15,087 nucleotides of DNA. It comes from DAOTEJ01 sp035454085. Lineage in GTDB: Bacteria > Pseudomonadota > Gammaproteobacteria > Burkholderiales > Burkholderiaceae_F. Positions 1 to 8,303 of the stretch are shown here, in pieces. The notes under the pieces were generated by a model that did no database searches, was not told where the DNA came from, and worked only from the letters and a program-made list of their open reading frames with translations. The stretch spans positions 1 to 15,087 of the forward strand of contig DAOTEJ010000064.1 in NCBI GenBank assembly GCA_035454085.1, given 5' to 3'. The position numbers were made by a program, and so were the translations under genes. Position 1 is the first letter of the stretch. Every line of letters starts with the position of its first letter.

Positions 1-2532
<2,532 letters not shown>

Positions 2533-2586
2533 CGGCGGCGTCGTGACGACCGGGTGCCGACGCGCGGGCGAGGTCGGTTGACGGCG

Positions 2587-3411
2587 ATGCGCAAGCTCGC
2601 GCCGCTGCTGGTGGTGGCGCCGCTGCTCGCCGGCTGCGTCGAGCGGATGTTCTTCTACCCGGACGCGGCCCGGTATTCGCGCCCGGAGCAGTTCGGCCTG
2701 CAGCACGAGGATGTGTTCATCACCGCGGCCGACGGCTCGCGCCTGCACGGCTGGTGGCTGCCGGCGCAGGGCCCGGCGCGCGGCAGCGTGCTGCACCTGC
2801 ACGGCAACGCGGCCAACGTGAGCAACCACCTGCCGCTGGTGAGCTGGCTGCCGGCCGCGGGCTTCAACGTGCTGATGCTCGACTACCGCGGATTCGGCCG
2901 GTCCGAAGGTCGGCCGACGCTCGAGGGCGTGGTCCAAGACGCGGCGGCGGCGCTGGCCTACCTGCGCACGCGCCCGGGAGTGGACGGCGGCCGGCTGGTG
3001 GTGCTCGGCCAGAGCCTGGGCGGTGCCACCGCGCTGCGCCTGCTGGCGCTCGACAGCGCGGGCGTGCGGCTGGCGGTGATCGAGGCGGCCTTTGCCAGCT
3101 ACCGCGGCATTGCCCGCGACGCCGCGGCGCAGTCGGTGGTGCTCGCGCCGCTGGTTCCGATGGCGGCGCCGATGCTGCCGGGTGCCCAGGCCGACCCGGT
3201 GGCGACGCTGAGCGGCTTGCGCGTGCCCCTGCTGATCGTGCACGGCACGGCCGACGAGGTGATCCCCTTCAAGCACGGCGAGCAACTCGCCGCCGCGGCC
3301 CCGCCGGGGACGCGCTTCATCCGCGTCGACGGTGGCCGGCACATGGACTCGCTGACCCGCGCCGACGTGCAGCGCCAGGTGCTCGAGGCGATGGTGGCGG
3401 CGGTGCGCTGA
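2587..3411 (+). CDS. Lipoprotein alpha/beta hydrolase (serine hydrolase)
   Basis: Predicted 274-residue membrane-anchored serine hydrolase; substrate unknown. I chose the ATG at 2587 rather than the in-frame ATG at 2554 because it gives a compact lipoprotein signal, MRKLAPLLVVAPLLAGC, with lipobox LAGC and lipidated Cys17. The longer start adds an arginine-rich leader. The fold signatures appear in order: oxyanion loop HGN at 72-74, LDYRGFGRSEG, nucleophile elbow GQSLGG with Ser143, acid Asp223 in HGTADEVIP, and His252 in GGRHMDS. The triad is therefore complete. The overall pattern resembles the Hydrolase_4/BEM46-like group of esterases and peptidases. It starts 54 nt after gcvP and ends 87 nt before sdaA, so it may be co-transcribed with both. 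A homologous but catalytically altered protein lies at 4898-5710. A weak AGG precedes the start by 13 nt. The enzyme class is secure; the substrate cannot be named. Confidence 0.9.
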   Translation: MRKLAPLLVVAPLLAGCVERMFFYPDAARYSRPEQFGLQHEDVFITAADGSRLHGWWLPAQGPARGSVLHLHGNAANVSNHLPLVSWLPAAGFNVLMLDYRGFGRSEGRPTLEGVVQDAAAALAYLRTRPGVDGGRLVVLGQSLGGATALRLLALDSAGVRLAVIEAAFASYRGIARDAAAQSVVLAPLVPMAAPMLPGAQADPVATLSGLRVPLLIVHGTADEVIPFKHGEQLAAAAPPGTRFIRVDGGRHMDSLTRADVQRQVLEAMVAAVR

Positions 3412-3498
3412 GGCCGCAGCGACCGCGCGCGGTGCGGCGTCCTTGCCGGCGCGCGCGGCCGCTTTGCGCGGCGGGCCGGCAGGTGACATGCTCTTCCC

Positions 3499-4890
3499 AT
3501 GGCAGTCAGCGTCTTCGACCTCTTCAAGATCGGCATCGGACCGTCGTCCTCGCACACCGTGGGGCCGATGCGCGCCGCGCGCATCTTCGCCCTGCGCCTG
3601 GCGCACGAGGGGTTGCTGGCGCAGGTGGCGCGGGTGCGCGCTGAGCTCTACGGCTCGCTGGGCGCCACCGGCAAGGGCCACGGCAGCGACACCGCGGTGC
3701 TGCTGGGCCTGTCAGGCGAGGAGCCGGACCGCGTGGACGTGGACGCCGTGCCGCGCCTGCTCGCGGCGATCCGATCCCAGCGTCGGCTCGTGCTGCTGGG
3801 CGAGCACGCGCTCGACTTCGACGAGAAGACCGACCTGCTCTTCTACCGCCGCGAGTCGCTGCCCTTCCACGCCAACGGCCTGCGCTTCGTCGCCTTCGAC
3901 GCCGCGGGCCTCGAGCTCGCGAACCGCGTCTACTACTCGGTCGGCGGGGGCTTCGTGGTGAGCGAGGAACTCGCCGCCGACGGCTCGGCGCAGAAGCGCG
4001 TCGCGCCCGACACGACCGTGCTGCCGCTGCCCTTCCACAACGCGGCCGAGCTGCTGGATCACGCGCGCGCGCGCGGCTGCTCGATCGCCGAGGTGATGCG
4101 CATCAACGAGGGCCACTGGCGCAGCGCGGCCGAGATCGATGCCGCGCTGGACGCGATCTGGCAGGCGATGCAGGCCTGCGTGGCGCGCGGCATCGCCACC
4201 GACGGCGTGCTGCCCGGTCCGCTCAAGGTGCGGCGTCGGGCGCCGCGCCTGCACGAGCGGCTGCGCGCCCACCCCGAGGCACAGTTGCGCGATCCGCTGG
4301 CGGTGCTCGACTGGGTGAATCTCTACGCGCTGGCGGTCAACGAAGAGAACGCCGCCGGCGGCCGGGTGGTCACCGCGCCCACCAACGGCGCGGCGGGCAT
4401 CGTGCCCGCGGTGCTGCACTACTACAGCCGCTTCGTGCCCGGGGCCACCGAGCGCGGCGTGCACGACTTCCTGCTCACCGCCGCGGCCATCGGCATCCTC
4501 TACAAGGAGAACGCCAGCATCAGCGGCGCCGAGGTGGGCTGCCAGGGCGAGGTCGGCGTGGCCTGTTCGATGGCCGCCGGGGCGCTCGCCGCGGTGCTGG
4601 GCGGCACGCCGGAGCAGGTGGAAAACGCCGCCGAGATCGGCATGGAGCATCACCTCGGCCTGACCTGCGATCCGGTCGGCGGCCTGGTGCAGATTCCGTG
4701 CATCGAGCGCAACGCGATCGCGTCCGTCAAGGCGATCAACGCCGCGCGCATGGCGCTGGCCGGCGACGGCAGCCACCACGTGTCGCTCGACCAGGTGATC
4801 AAGACGATGCGCGACACCGGCGCCGACATGAAGACCAAGTACAAGGAAACCGCACGAGGCGGCCTCGCCGTCAACGTGGTGGAGTGCTGA
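3499..4890 (+). CDS. sdaA: L-serine ammonia-lyase, iron-sulfur-dependent, single chain
   Basis: Converts L-serine to pyruvate and ammonia with a [4Fe-4S] cluster in the cytoplasm. At 463 residues it has the usual single-chain length. The N-terminal SDH-beta domain (about 3-155) opens with GPSSSHTVGPM (15-24). The C-terminal SDH-alpha domain (about 185-460) holds AVNEENAAGGRVVTAPTNGA and the cluster cysteines Cys348, Cys390 and Cys401. The protein ends in Cys463. The spacings 348-390-401-463 (42, 11 and 62) match, as I recall them, those of the Legionella enzyme (343, 385, 396, 458), where the C-terminal cysteine is the fourth cluster ligand ('tail in mouth'). An AGGTGA lies 12 nt upstream of the ATG, a long spacing. 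Lying downstream of gcvP, it fits a glycine-to-serine-to-pyruvate route. The hydrolase gene at 4898 starts 7 nt after its stop, so the two are probably co-transcribed. sdaA and sdaB products cannot be told apart by sequence alone. Confidence 0.96.
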   Translation: MAVSVFDLFKIGIGPSSSHTVGPMRAARIFALRLAHEGLLAQVARVRAELYGSLGATGKGHGSDTAVLLGLSGEEPDRVDVDAVPRLLAAIRSQRRLVLLGEHALDFDEKTDLLFYRRESLPFHANGLRFVAFDAAGLELANRVYYSVGGGFVVSEELAADGSAQKRVAPDTTVLPLPFHNAAELLDHARARGCSIAEVMRINEGHWRSAAEIDAALDAIWQAMQACVARGIATDGVLPGPLKVRRRAPRLHERLRAHPEAQLRDPLAVLDWVNLYALAVNEENAAGGRVVTAPTNGAAGIVPAVLHYYSRFVPGATERGVHDFLLTAAAIGILYKENASISGAEVGCQGEVGVACSMAAGALAAVLGGTPEQVENAAEIGMEHHLGLTCDPVGGLVQIPCIERNAIASVKAINAARMALAGDGSHHVSLDQVIKTMRDTGADMKTKYKETARGGLAVNVVEC

Positions 4891-4897
4891 GCGCGCG

Positions 4898-5710
4898 ATG
4901 GGCTTCGTGCGCAGCTTCGTCGAAGGCCTGCTCTACACACCCGATCGCCGCAGCTACTGGCGCGCGGACCACTTCGGCCTGACGGGCGAGGCGGTGACGA
5001 TCGCCGGGCCGCAAGGCTCGAGCCTTGCGGGGCTGTGGCTGCCCCCGGTGGGCGCGGCGCGCGGCGCGATCCTGCACCTGCATGCGGCCAGCGCCAACCA
5101 TGCTCAGCACCTGGCCCAGGTGGCCTGGCTGCCGCCGGCCGGGTGGGGCGTGCTGATGTTCGACTACCGTGGCTTCGGCCAGTCGGCGGGCCAGCCCTCG
5201 CTCGCGGGCATGGCGCAGGATGCCCAGTGCGCCCTCGCCTGGCTGCAAGCGAACCACGGCGCGAGGGGCCTGGCGATCTTCGGCCAGGGCCTGGGCGGCG
5301 CGCTTGCGCCCGCGCTGGCGCTGGCCCGGCCGCAAGGCCTGCGGCTGGTGGTGATGGAGTCCGCCTGGGCCAGTCATCGCGGCCTGATGCGGGCGCGCTA
5401 CGGGCCGGGCGTGGGCCATGTGGCGGCCGGCCAGATGCCCGACGCCGCTGGCGATCCGGCGCTGGCGCTGGCGCGCCTGAGCGTGCCCGTGATCCTCGTG
5501 CAACCCGAGCGCGACAGCGGCGTGCCAGCAGCCGAGGCAGCCGCCTTGCTGGCGGCCGCGCCCGCGCAGCGCGAGGTCTGGCGCGTGCCTGCGACGCGCC
5601 CCCTGCACGTGTTTGCCTATCCCGGCACCTGGCGCGAGCGCCTCCTGGAGCGCCTGGCCGCAGCCATGCCGGCCGATGCGGCGCTGCGGACGGCGGACCA
5701 GGCCGGTTGA
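4898..5710 (+). CDS. Alpha/beta hydrolase-fold protein lacking the nucleophilic serine (probable pseudoenzyme)
   Basis: A 270-residue protein homologous in layout to the lipoprotein hydrolase at 2587-3411. Shared blocks include LLYTPDRRSY versus MFFYPDAARY, LAGLWLP versus LHGWWLP, and MFDYRGFGQSAG versus MLDYRGFGRSEG. The nucleophile elbow reads FGQGLGGA, so Gly131 (codon GGC, 5288-5290) stands where the sister protein has Ser143 (codon AGC). The oxyanion HGN is HAA here (62-64). Asp206 and His237 could still align with the other triad members. It has no signal peptide or lipobox, so it should be cytoplasmic or peripherally membrane-bound. The ATG is 7 nt after the sdaA stop, with GGAG inside the sdaA end 13 nt upstream, suggesting translational linkage. 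The frame is intact over the full domain, so this is not a decayed gene. It may be a non-catalytic partner or regulator; a hydrolase with altered chemistry or a base error at one codon are the alternatives. Confidence 0.85.
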   Translation: MGFVRSFVEGLLYTPDRRSYWRADHFGLTGEAVTIAGPQGSSLAGLWLPPVGAARGAILHLHAASANHAQHLAQVAWLPPAGWGVLMFDYRGFGQSAGQPSLAGMAQDAQCALAWLQANHGARGLAIFGQGLGGALAPALALARPQGLRLVVMESAWASHRGLMRARYGPGVGHVAAGQMPDAAGDPALALARLSVPVILVQPERDSGVPAAEAAALLAAAPAQREVWRVPATRPLHVFAYPGTWRERLLERLAAAMPADAALRTADQAG

Positions 5711-5744
5711 TCGGCCCGCCCGCCGCGCTTGCCTTGTAAATCGA

Positions 5745-6488
5745 TTACGGCGCGGGCACGACCTGGTAGTAGACCCCGTTGGCGCCGTAGTAGGGCCGGA
5801 ACCAGGTGTTGCCGCTGAGGTAGTAGGTCACGCCGTTCTTGGGGATCACCATCGCGCCGGCGGGCAGCGCCGCATAGTTCACGCCCATCACGAACGCTCC
5901 CCCGGCCGGGGCCGCTGCGCCCGCTGCCCCGGCAGCCACGCCGGCGTTGTAGGCAGTCGCGGTCGAGGCGCTGCCGGCCGCCACACCCGCCGCATAGGCG
6001 TTGTTGGTGGCTGCGGCGGTGTTGGCCGAGGCGACCGCTGCGCCCGCTGCCACGCCGACCACGGCACCCGCCGCGGCGGCGCAGCCGTAGCAACCGGTCG
6101 AGTAATAGGGCACGGCCACCGGCGGGTGGTAAACCGGCGCGGCTGGGTAGTACGCGCCCGGTGGGTGATAGGCCGCGGTGCCGTAGGGCGTGGTGTGCAC
6201 CGCGCCTTCGCCATAGCGCGCGGCGGTCGTGCCGCCGTACACGTTGGTGTGTTCCGCGCCTTCGCCGTAACGGCCCGCCGTCGAGCCGCCCCAGGCGTTG
6301 GTGTGCTCCGTGCCTTCGCCCGCCACGTGCTCGGTGCTGCCGCCGTAGCGGTTCTCGTGACCGGTCGCGCCATAGGTGTGCGCCGTGCTGCCGCCGAAGC
6401 GGTTGGCGCTCGCCCAGGCGTGGGCGTCGCCCGCCCAGGCGATGCTCGCGAGCACGATGCAGGCGGCGGAAATGGTGCCTCTACGCAT
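5745..6488 (-). CDS. Secreted Gly/Ala/Tyr-rich repeat protein with DUF6515-like C-terminus
   Basis: A 247-residue exported protein of unknown function. A signal peptide (1-24) ends at GDAHA before WASAN. Residues 29-99 hold four tandem repeats of 17-18 residues with consensus NxYGGSTxxxYGEGxEHT. A Tyr/Pro-rich linker (100-129, with HPPGAYYPA and YHPPVAVPYY) follows, then a CYGC pair at 133-136. Next come Ala/Gly-rich segments with glycine-zipper spacing (137-198). The C-terminal module of about 45 residues (202-247) carries LPAGAM, NGVTYYLSGNTWFRPYYG and YYQVVPAP; it resembles the DUF6515-type domain, assigned from memory of the pattern. The composition suggests an extracellular or surface-attached protein, perhaps structural. 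It is the last gene of the minus-strand set, 14 nt after the DUF2092 gene, with a strong ribosome-binding site. It converges on the plus-strand hydrolase with 34 nt between stops. Similar repeat proteins occur in other proteobacteria, as far as I recall, with no known role. Confidence 0.85.
   Translation of the reverse strand: MRRGTISAACIVLASIAWAGDAHAWASANRFGGSTAHTYGATGHENRYGGSTEHVAGEGTEHTNAWGGSTAGRYGEGAEHTNVYGGTTAARYGEGAVHTTPYGTAAYHPPGAYYPAAPVYHPPVAVPYYSTGCYGCAAAAGAVVGVAAGAAVASANTAAATNNAYAAGVAAGSASTATAYNAGVAAGAAGAAAPAGGAFVMGVNYAALPAGAMVIPKNGVTYYLSGNTWFRPYYGANGVYYQVVPAP
6192..6404 (-). repeat. Four imperfect 51-54 bp in-gene tandem repeats
   Basis: Coding repeats in the secreted protein at 5745-6488. 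The four units begin at Asn29, Asn46, Asn64 and Asn82. The first is 17 residues and the other three are 18. Conserved positions are aromatic-GG-S/T-T, then Y/A-G, then the EG-x-EHT ending. The DNA differs between copies mostly at second and third codon bases, so the repeats are old rather than freshly duplicated. A fifth, degenerate start (TPYGTAAY) follows. Confidence 0.85.
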
Positions 6489-6494
6489 GATGGG

Positions 6495-6504
6495 TTCCTT
6501 CCTT
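6495..6504 (-). promoter_or_regulatory. Strong ribosome-binding site overlapping the upstream stop codon
   Basis: The minus strand reads AAGGAAGGAA, ending 6 nt before the ATG at 6488. It is the clearest Shine-Dalgarno in the window. Its first bases overlap the TAA stop (6503-6505) of the DUF2092 gene, so the two genes are probably translationally linked and the downstream product may be made at a high level. Confidence 0.75.
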
Positions 6505-7396
6505 ACTTCGATTGGGTCGGCTGCGCGGGCTTGGCCTTCGCCGCGGGCTTGGGTGCCGCGACGGGCTTGCCGTTCTTGAACAACTGCGGCTTCATGCCCG
6601 GCGGCAGCTTGGGCGCGGCAAAGCCGATGCGCGGTGCCGCCAGGGCCTTGGTGGAAGTGAACTTCTCCGGCGCAAGGGGCTGGCCCAGTTGCCAGTTGGC
6701 CAGTTCCATGTCGTGCCGCAGGCGCATCGGATCGTCGCGGAAGATGGCGCGCACGCGGCGCGGCAGCTTGTCCTCGGTGCCGATCCAGATCTGCAGGAAG
6801 ACGTCGTTGTTGGCCCAGACCACCATGTCGGTCTTGGTGCCGCCCACCACGCCCGAGGGGCCGACCACGAACGCGAGCTTGGCCTCCTTGGCGAAGACCG
6901 CGTAGGGATCGGGCACCAGAAGGTCGGTGAACGGAAAGAAGATCGCCGCGTTCTGATAGGCCGCGCGCAGCATGGCCTCCACCGTGGGCGGCGCGTCGGC
7001 CACCGCTGCCAGGCCTTCGGCGGGCGCAAACGCGATCATCTGCTTGCCGTCGTAATAGAACTCGGACACCGGCCCGTCGCCCAGCGTGAGCACGAGCAGG
7101 CGGTCGGGGCGCTGCATGGCCACGTCGTAGCGGGTGGTGTAGACGATGGGCGGGCCGAGCCGGCTGGGGAACTCGTAGCCCACCACCGCCGTGAACGACA
7201 GCGACTGGGCGGCGGCCAGCCGGGTGCTCATGGCCTTGAGCAGGTCCATGGCGCGCGGCTCGACTTCCATCTTGTAGACCGGTGCAGCCGGCGCGGCGGG
7301 CTTGGCGGCCGGCGGCTTGGTCGTCGTGGCCGCGCAGGCAAGGCTGGCGCTGGCCAGCAGCAGCGGGACGATCAGGCGCAAAGCGGGGTGGGGCAT
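6503..7396 (-). CDS. Exported DUF2092 family protein
   Basis: A 297-residue predicted periplasmic protein. The signal peptide (about 1-22) is followed by a Pro/Ala/Lys-rich linker (23-40). The body (about 45-265) matches the DUF2092 pattern: PRAMDLLKAMSTRLAAAQSL, SRLGPPIVYTTRYDV, GDGPVSEFYYDGKQM, FPFTDLLVPDPY, VVGGTKTDMVVWANNDVF, EDKLPRRVRAIFRDDP and MRLRHDMELANWQL. DUF2092 proteins are thought to share a LolA/LolB-like fold that may bind lipid; that is family-level knowledge, not shown here. The tail (about 270-297) is again rich in Lys, Ala and Pro. A cysteine near the signal cleavage site (SLACAA) is a poor lipobox because serine is at -3, so signal peptidase I processing is more likely. 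It is followed 14 nt later by the repeat protein gene and preceded 108 nt upstream by the small exported protein. Its SD is weak (GAGTGA). Confidence 0.88.
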   Translation of the reverse strand: MPHPALRLIVPLLLASASLACAATTTKPPAAKPAAPAAPVYKMEVEPRAMDLLKAMSTRLAAAQSLSFTAVVGYEFPSRLGPPIVYTTRYDVAMQRPDRLLVLTLGDGPVSEFYYDGKQMIAFAPAEGLAAVADAPPTVEAMLRAAYQNAAIFFPFTDLLVPDPYAVFAKEAKLAFVVGPSGVVGGTKTDMVVWANNDVFLQIWIGTEDKLPRRVRAIFRDDPMRLRHDMELANWQLGQPLAPEKFTSTKALAAPRIGFAAPKLPPGMKPQLFKNGKPVAAPKPAAKAKPAQPTQSK

Positions 7397-7473
7397 GGTT
7401 TCACTCTGTCGTGCGCGCGACCGGGCGTCCGGGGCGGCAGCGCACGGAGTGCGCCTCGGACGTAAGGGGCAGA

Positions 7474-7491
7474 GGCGGGCGCGAGCCCGCC
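7474..7491 (-). promoter_or_regulatory. Intercistronic hairpin with GCGA/TCGC tetraloop
   Basis: A perfect 7-bp inverted repeat, GGCGGGC (7474-7480) and GCCCGCC (7485-7491), closes on a 4-nt loop. It lies 13 nt after the stop of the small exported protein and before the DUF2092 gene. No T-run follows on the minus strand, so it is a poor intrinsic terminator. It may be an RNA processing or stability stem that sets unequal expression of the flanking genes. Confidence 0.45.
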
Positions 7492-7504
7492 CCGCGTTCT
7501 GGGA

Positions 7505-7792
7505 TCAGGGAATCATGCCGCACTCGAACATCTTGTTGGCCACGGGGGCGGCGATGCGGTTGATGAACTCGGTGCGCGCGGCAGGATCATTGCGCAGCAG
7601 GTTGATCAGTTCCTGCTCGCGCGGCGACTTGGGCTGGCTGCGCGCCTCCCAAAGCTGCTCGCAGGTCGAGCTCTGGTACTTCTGCACGACGCGGCTGGCC
7701 GCTGCGTCGAGGATGGGGTATTGCGCGAACGCGGCGCCCCCGGCCACGAAGGCGGCAGGCACGGCCAGGACCAGCAGCAGCTTCTTGTTCAT
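7505..7792 (-). CDS. Small exported protein with two conserved-looking cysteines
   Basis: A 95-residue predicted periplasmic protein. A clean signal peptide, MNKKLLLVLAVPAAFVAGGAAFA (1-23), precedes the mature start QYPILDAAASR. The mature part is mostly helical in character. It has Cys44 (SSTCEQLW) and Cys91 (MFECGMIP), which could form a disulfide in the periplasm. I chose the ATG at 7792 over the one at 7801 because the GGAG sits 9 nt before the former and directly abuts the latter. I recall similar short proteins ending in ANKMFECGMIP from other proteobacteria, with no assigned function. It lies between a DUF4239-like membrane protein (150 nt upstream) and a DUF2092 protein (108 nt downstream), all on the minus strand, so an envelope role alongside them is possible. 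No catalytic motif is visible. Confidence 0.8.
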   Translation of the reverse strand: MNKKLLLVLAVPAAFVAGGAAFAQYPILDAAASRVVQKYQSSTCEQLWEARSQPKSPREQELINLLRNDPAARTEFINRIAAPVANKMFECGMIP

Positions 7793-7801
7793 CTCGATCA
7801 T

Positions 7802-7805
7802 CTCC
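7802..7805 (-). promoter_or_regulatory. Ribosome-binding site that decides the start of the small exported protein
   Basis: The minus strand reads GGAG here. The ATG at 7801 touches it directly and cannot be used efficiently, while the ATG at 7792 is 9 nt away. This supports the MNKK start. Confidence 0.6.
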
Positions 7806-7830
7806 GGTTGAAGTGCCCTGTCGGGCTGGG

Positions 7831-7859
7831 TGGATACATCGTGCCTCGCGTACTGGTAA
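7831..7859 (-). promoter_or_regulatory. Possible sigma-70 promoter for the small exported protein
   Basis: On the minus strand TTACCA (7854-7859) and TATCCA (7831-7836) are 17 nt apart. The first matches 4 of 6 bases of the -35 consensus and the second matches only the initial TAT of the -10. A start near 7824 would leave a leader of about 32 nt before the ATG at 7792. The geometry is good but the hexamers are weak. The rest of 7860-7942 holds overlapping short inverted repeats (GCTCCG 7877-7882 with CGGAGC 7897-7902) and no gene I can support. Confidence 0.28.
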
Positions 7860-7942
7860 GGACACGCACGCTCCTTGCTCCGATCCGCCGGGCTTGCGGA
7901 GCGCTACGGTCGGGTCGATCGGTTCCGGGCAGGCCGCGTGCT

Positions 7943-8280
7943 TCATCGGGCCACCGACGGCTGGGACGCGAAGGCCTGCTCGAGGATCTCGGGCGAGATC
8001 GCCACCAGGCCGCGCAGCGGATCGTAATACTCGAGCGTCAGCAGGATCGCACCGGTTGCGGCTAGCGCCCCCAGCGTGAGCGCCCCGATCGCCGTGGGCG
8101 TGCCGGGCGCGAGCATCGACAGCCCCAGGAAGATGCACACCAGCCANNNNNNNNNNNNNNNNNNNNNNNNNNNNNNNNNNNNNNNNNNNNNNNNNNNNNN
8201 NNNNNNNNNNNNNNNNNNNNNNNNNNNNNNNNNNNNNNNNNNNNNNCGAAGCACAGGACGGAGAAGCTCAGTGGCGTCAT
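7943..8280 (-). CDS. DUF4239-like (bestrophin-like) membrane protein, interrupted by assembly gap
   Basis: Two pieces of what is probably one gene. Right of the gap, an ATG at 8278-8280 opens MTPLSFSVLCF, a hydrophobic N-terminus. Left of the gap, 67 C-terminal residues hold the end of one membrane segment (CIFLGLSML), a second segment (about AIGALTLGALAATGAILLTL), and the tail YYDPLRGLVAIS. That ending resembles DUF4239 proteins, in which the last membrane helix is followed by an aromatic/acidic-P-[FL]-x-GL-[IV]-x-[IV]-S motif; this is a recalled pattern. Family members run to about 250 residues, so most of the gene is hidden and the gap must be much longer than 100 bases. The frame across the N run means nothing. 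The start lies 23 nt after the patatin lipoprotein stop, so the two are likely co-transcribed. No good SD is visible. Confidence 0.6.
8147..8246. other. Assembly gap of 100 N
   Basis: Exactly 100 unknown bases, the customary placeholder for a scaffold join of unknown length. It falls inside the DUF4239-like gene, whose missing middle suggests several hundred real bases are absent. Confidence 0.98.
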
Positions 8281-8303
8281 GGTGGGAGCGTGGCCGGTCC
8301 GCT

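Noticed and set aside
2554..2586. Longer start for the lipoprotein hydrolase at 2554
   Set aside because: It would bury the lipoprotein signal behind an Arg-rich leader; the ATG at 2587 gives a standard lipobox distance.
3412..3498. Riboswitch or attenuator before sdaA
   Set aside because: The 87-nt gap is only GC-rich with self-complementary GCCGGC; no glycine-riboswitch or other known motif is visible.
3712..4779. 355-codon minus-strand open frame opposite sdaA
   Set aside because: Antisense shadow typical of high GC; composition is His/Arg/Gln/Gly-rich with no recognisable motif, while sdaA is certain.
5711..5744. Bidirectional terminator between the convergent genes
   Set aside because: CCGCGC and GCGCGG can pair but leave a loop over 20 nt with no T-run; not convincing.
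7587..8138. 183-codon minus-strand frame crossing from the small exported protein into the DUF4239 piece
   Set aside because: It overlaps two better-supported genes in another frame and has no motif or plausible start signal.
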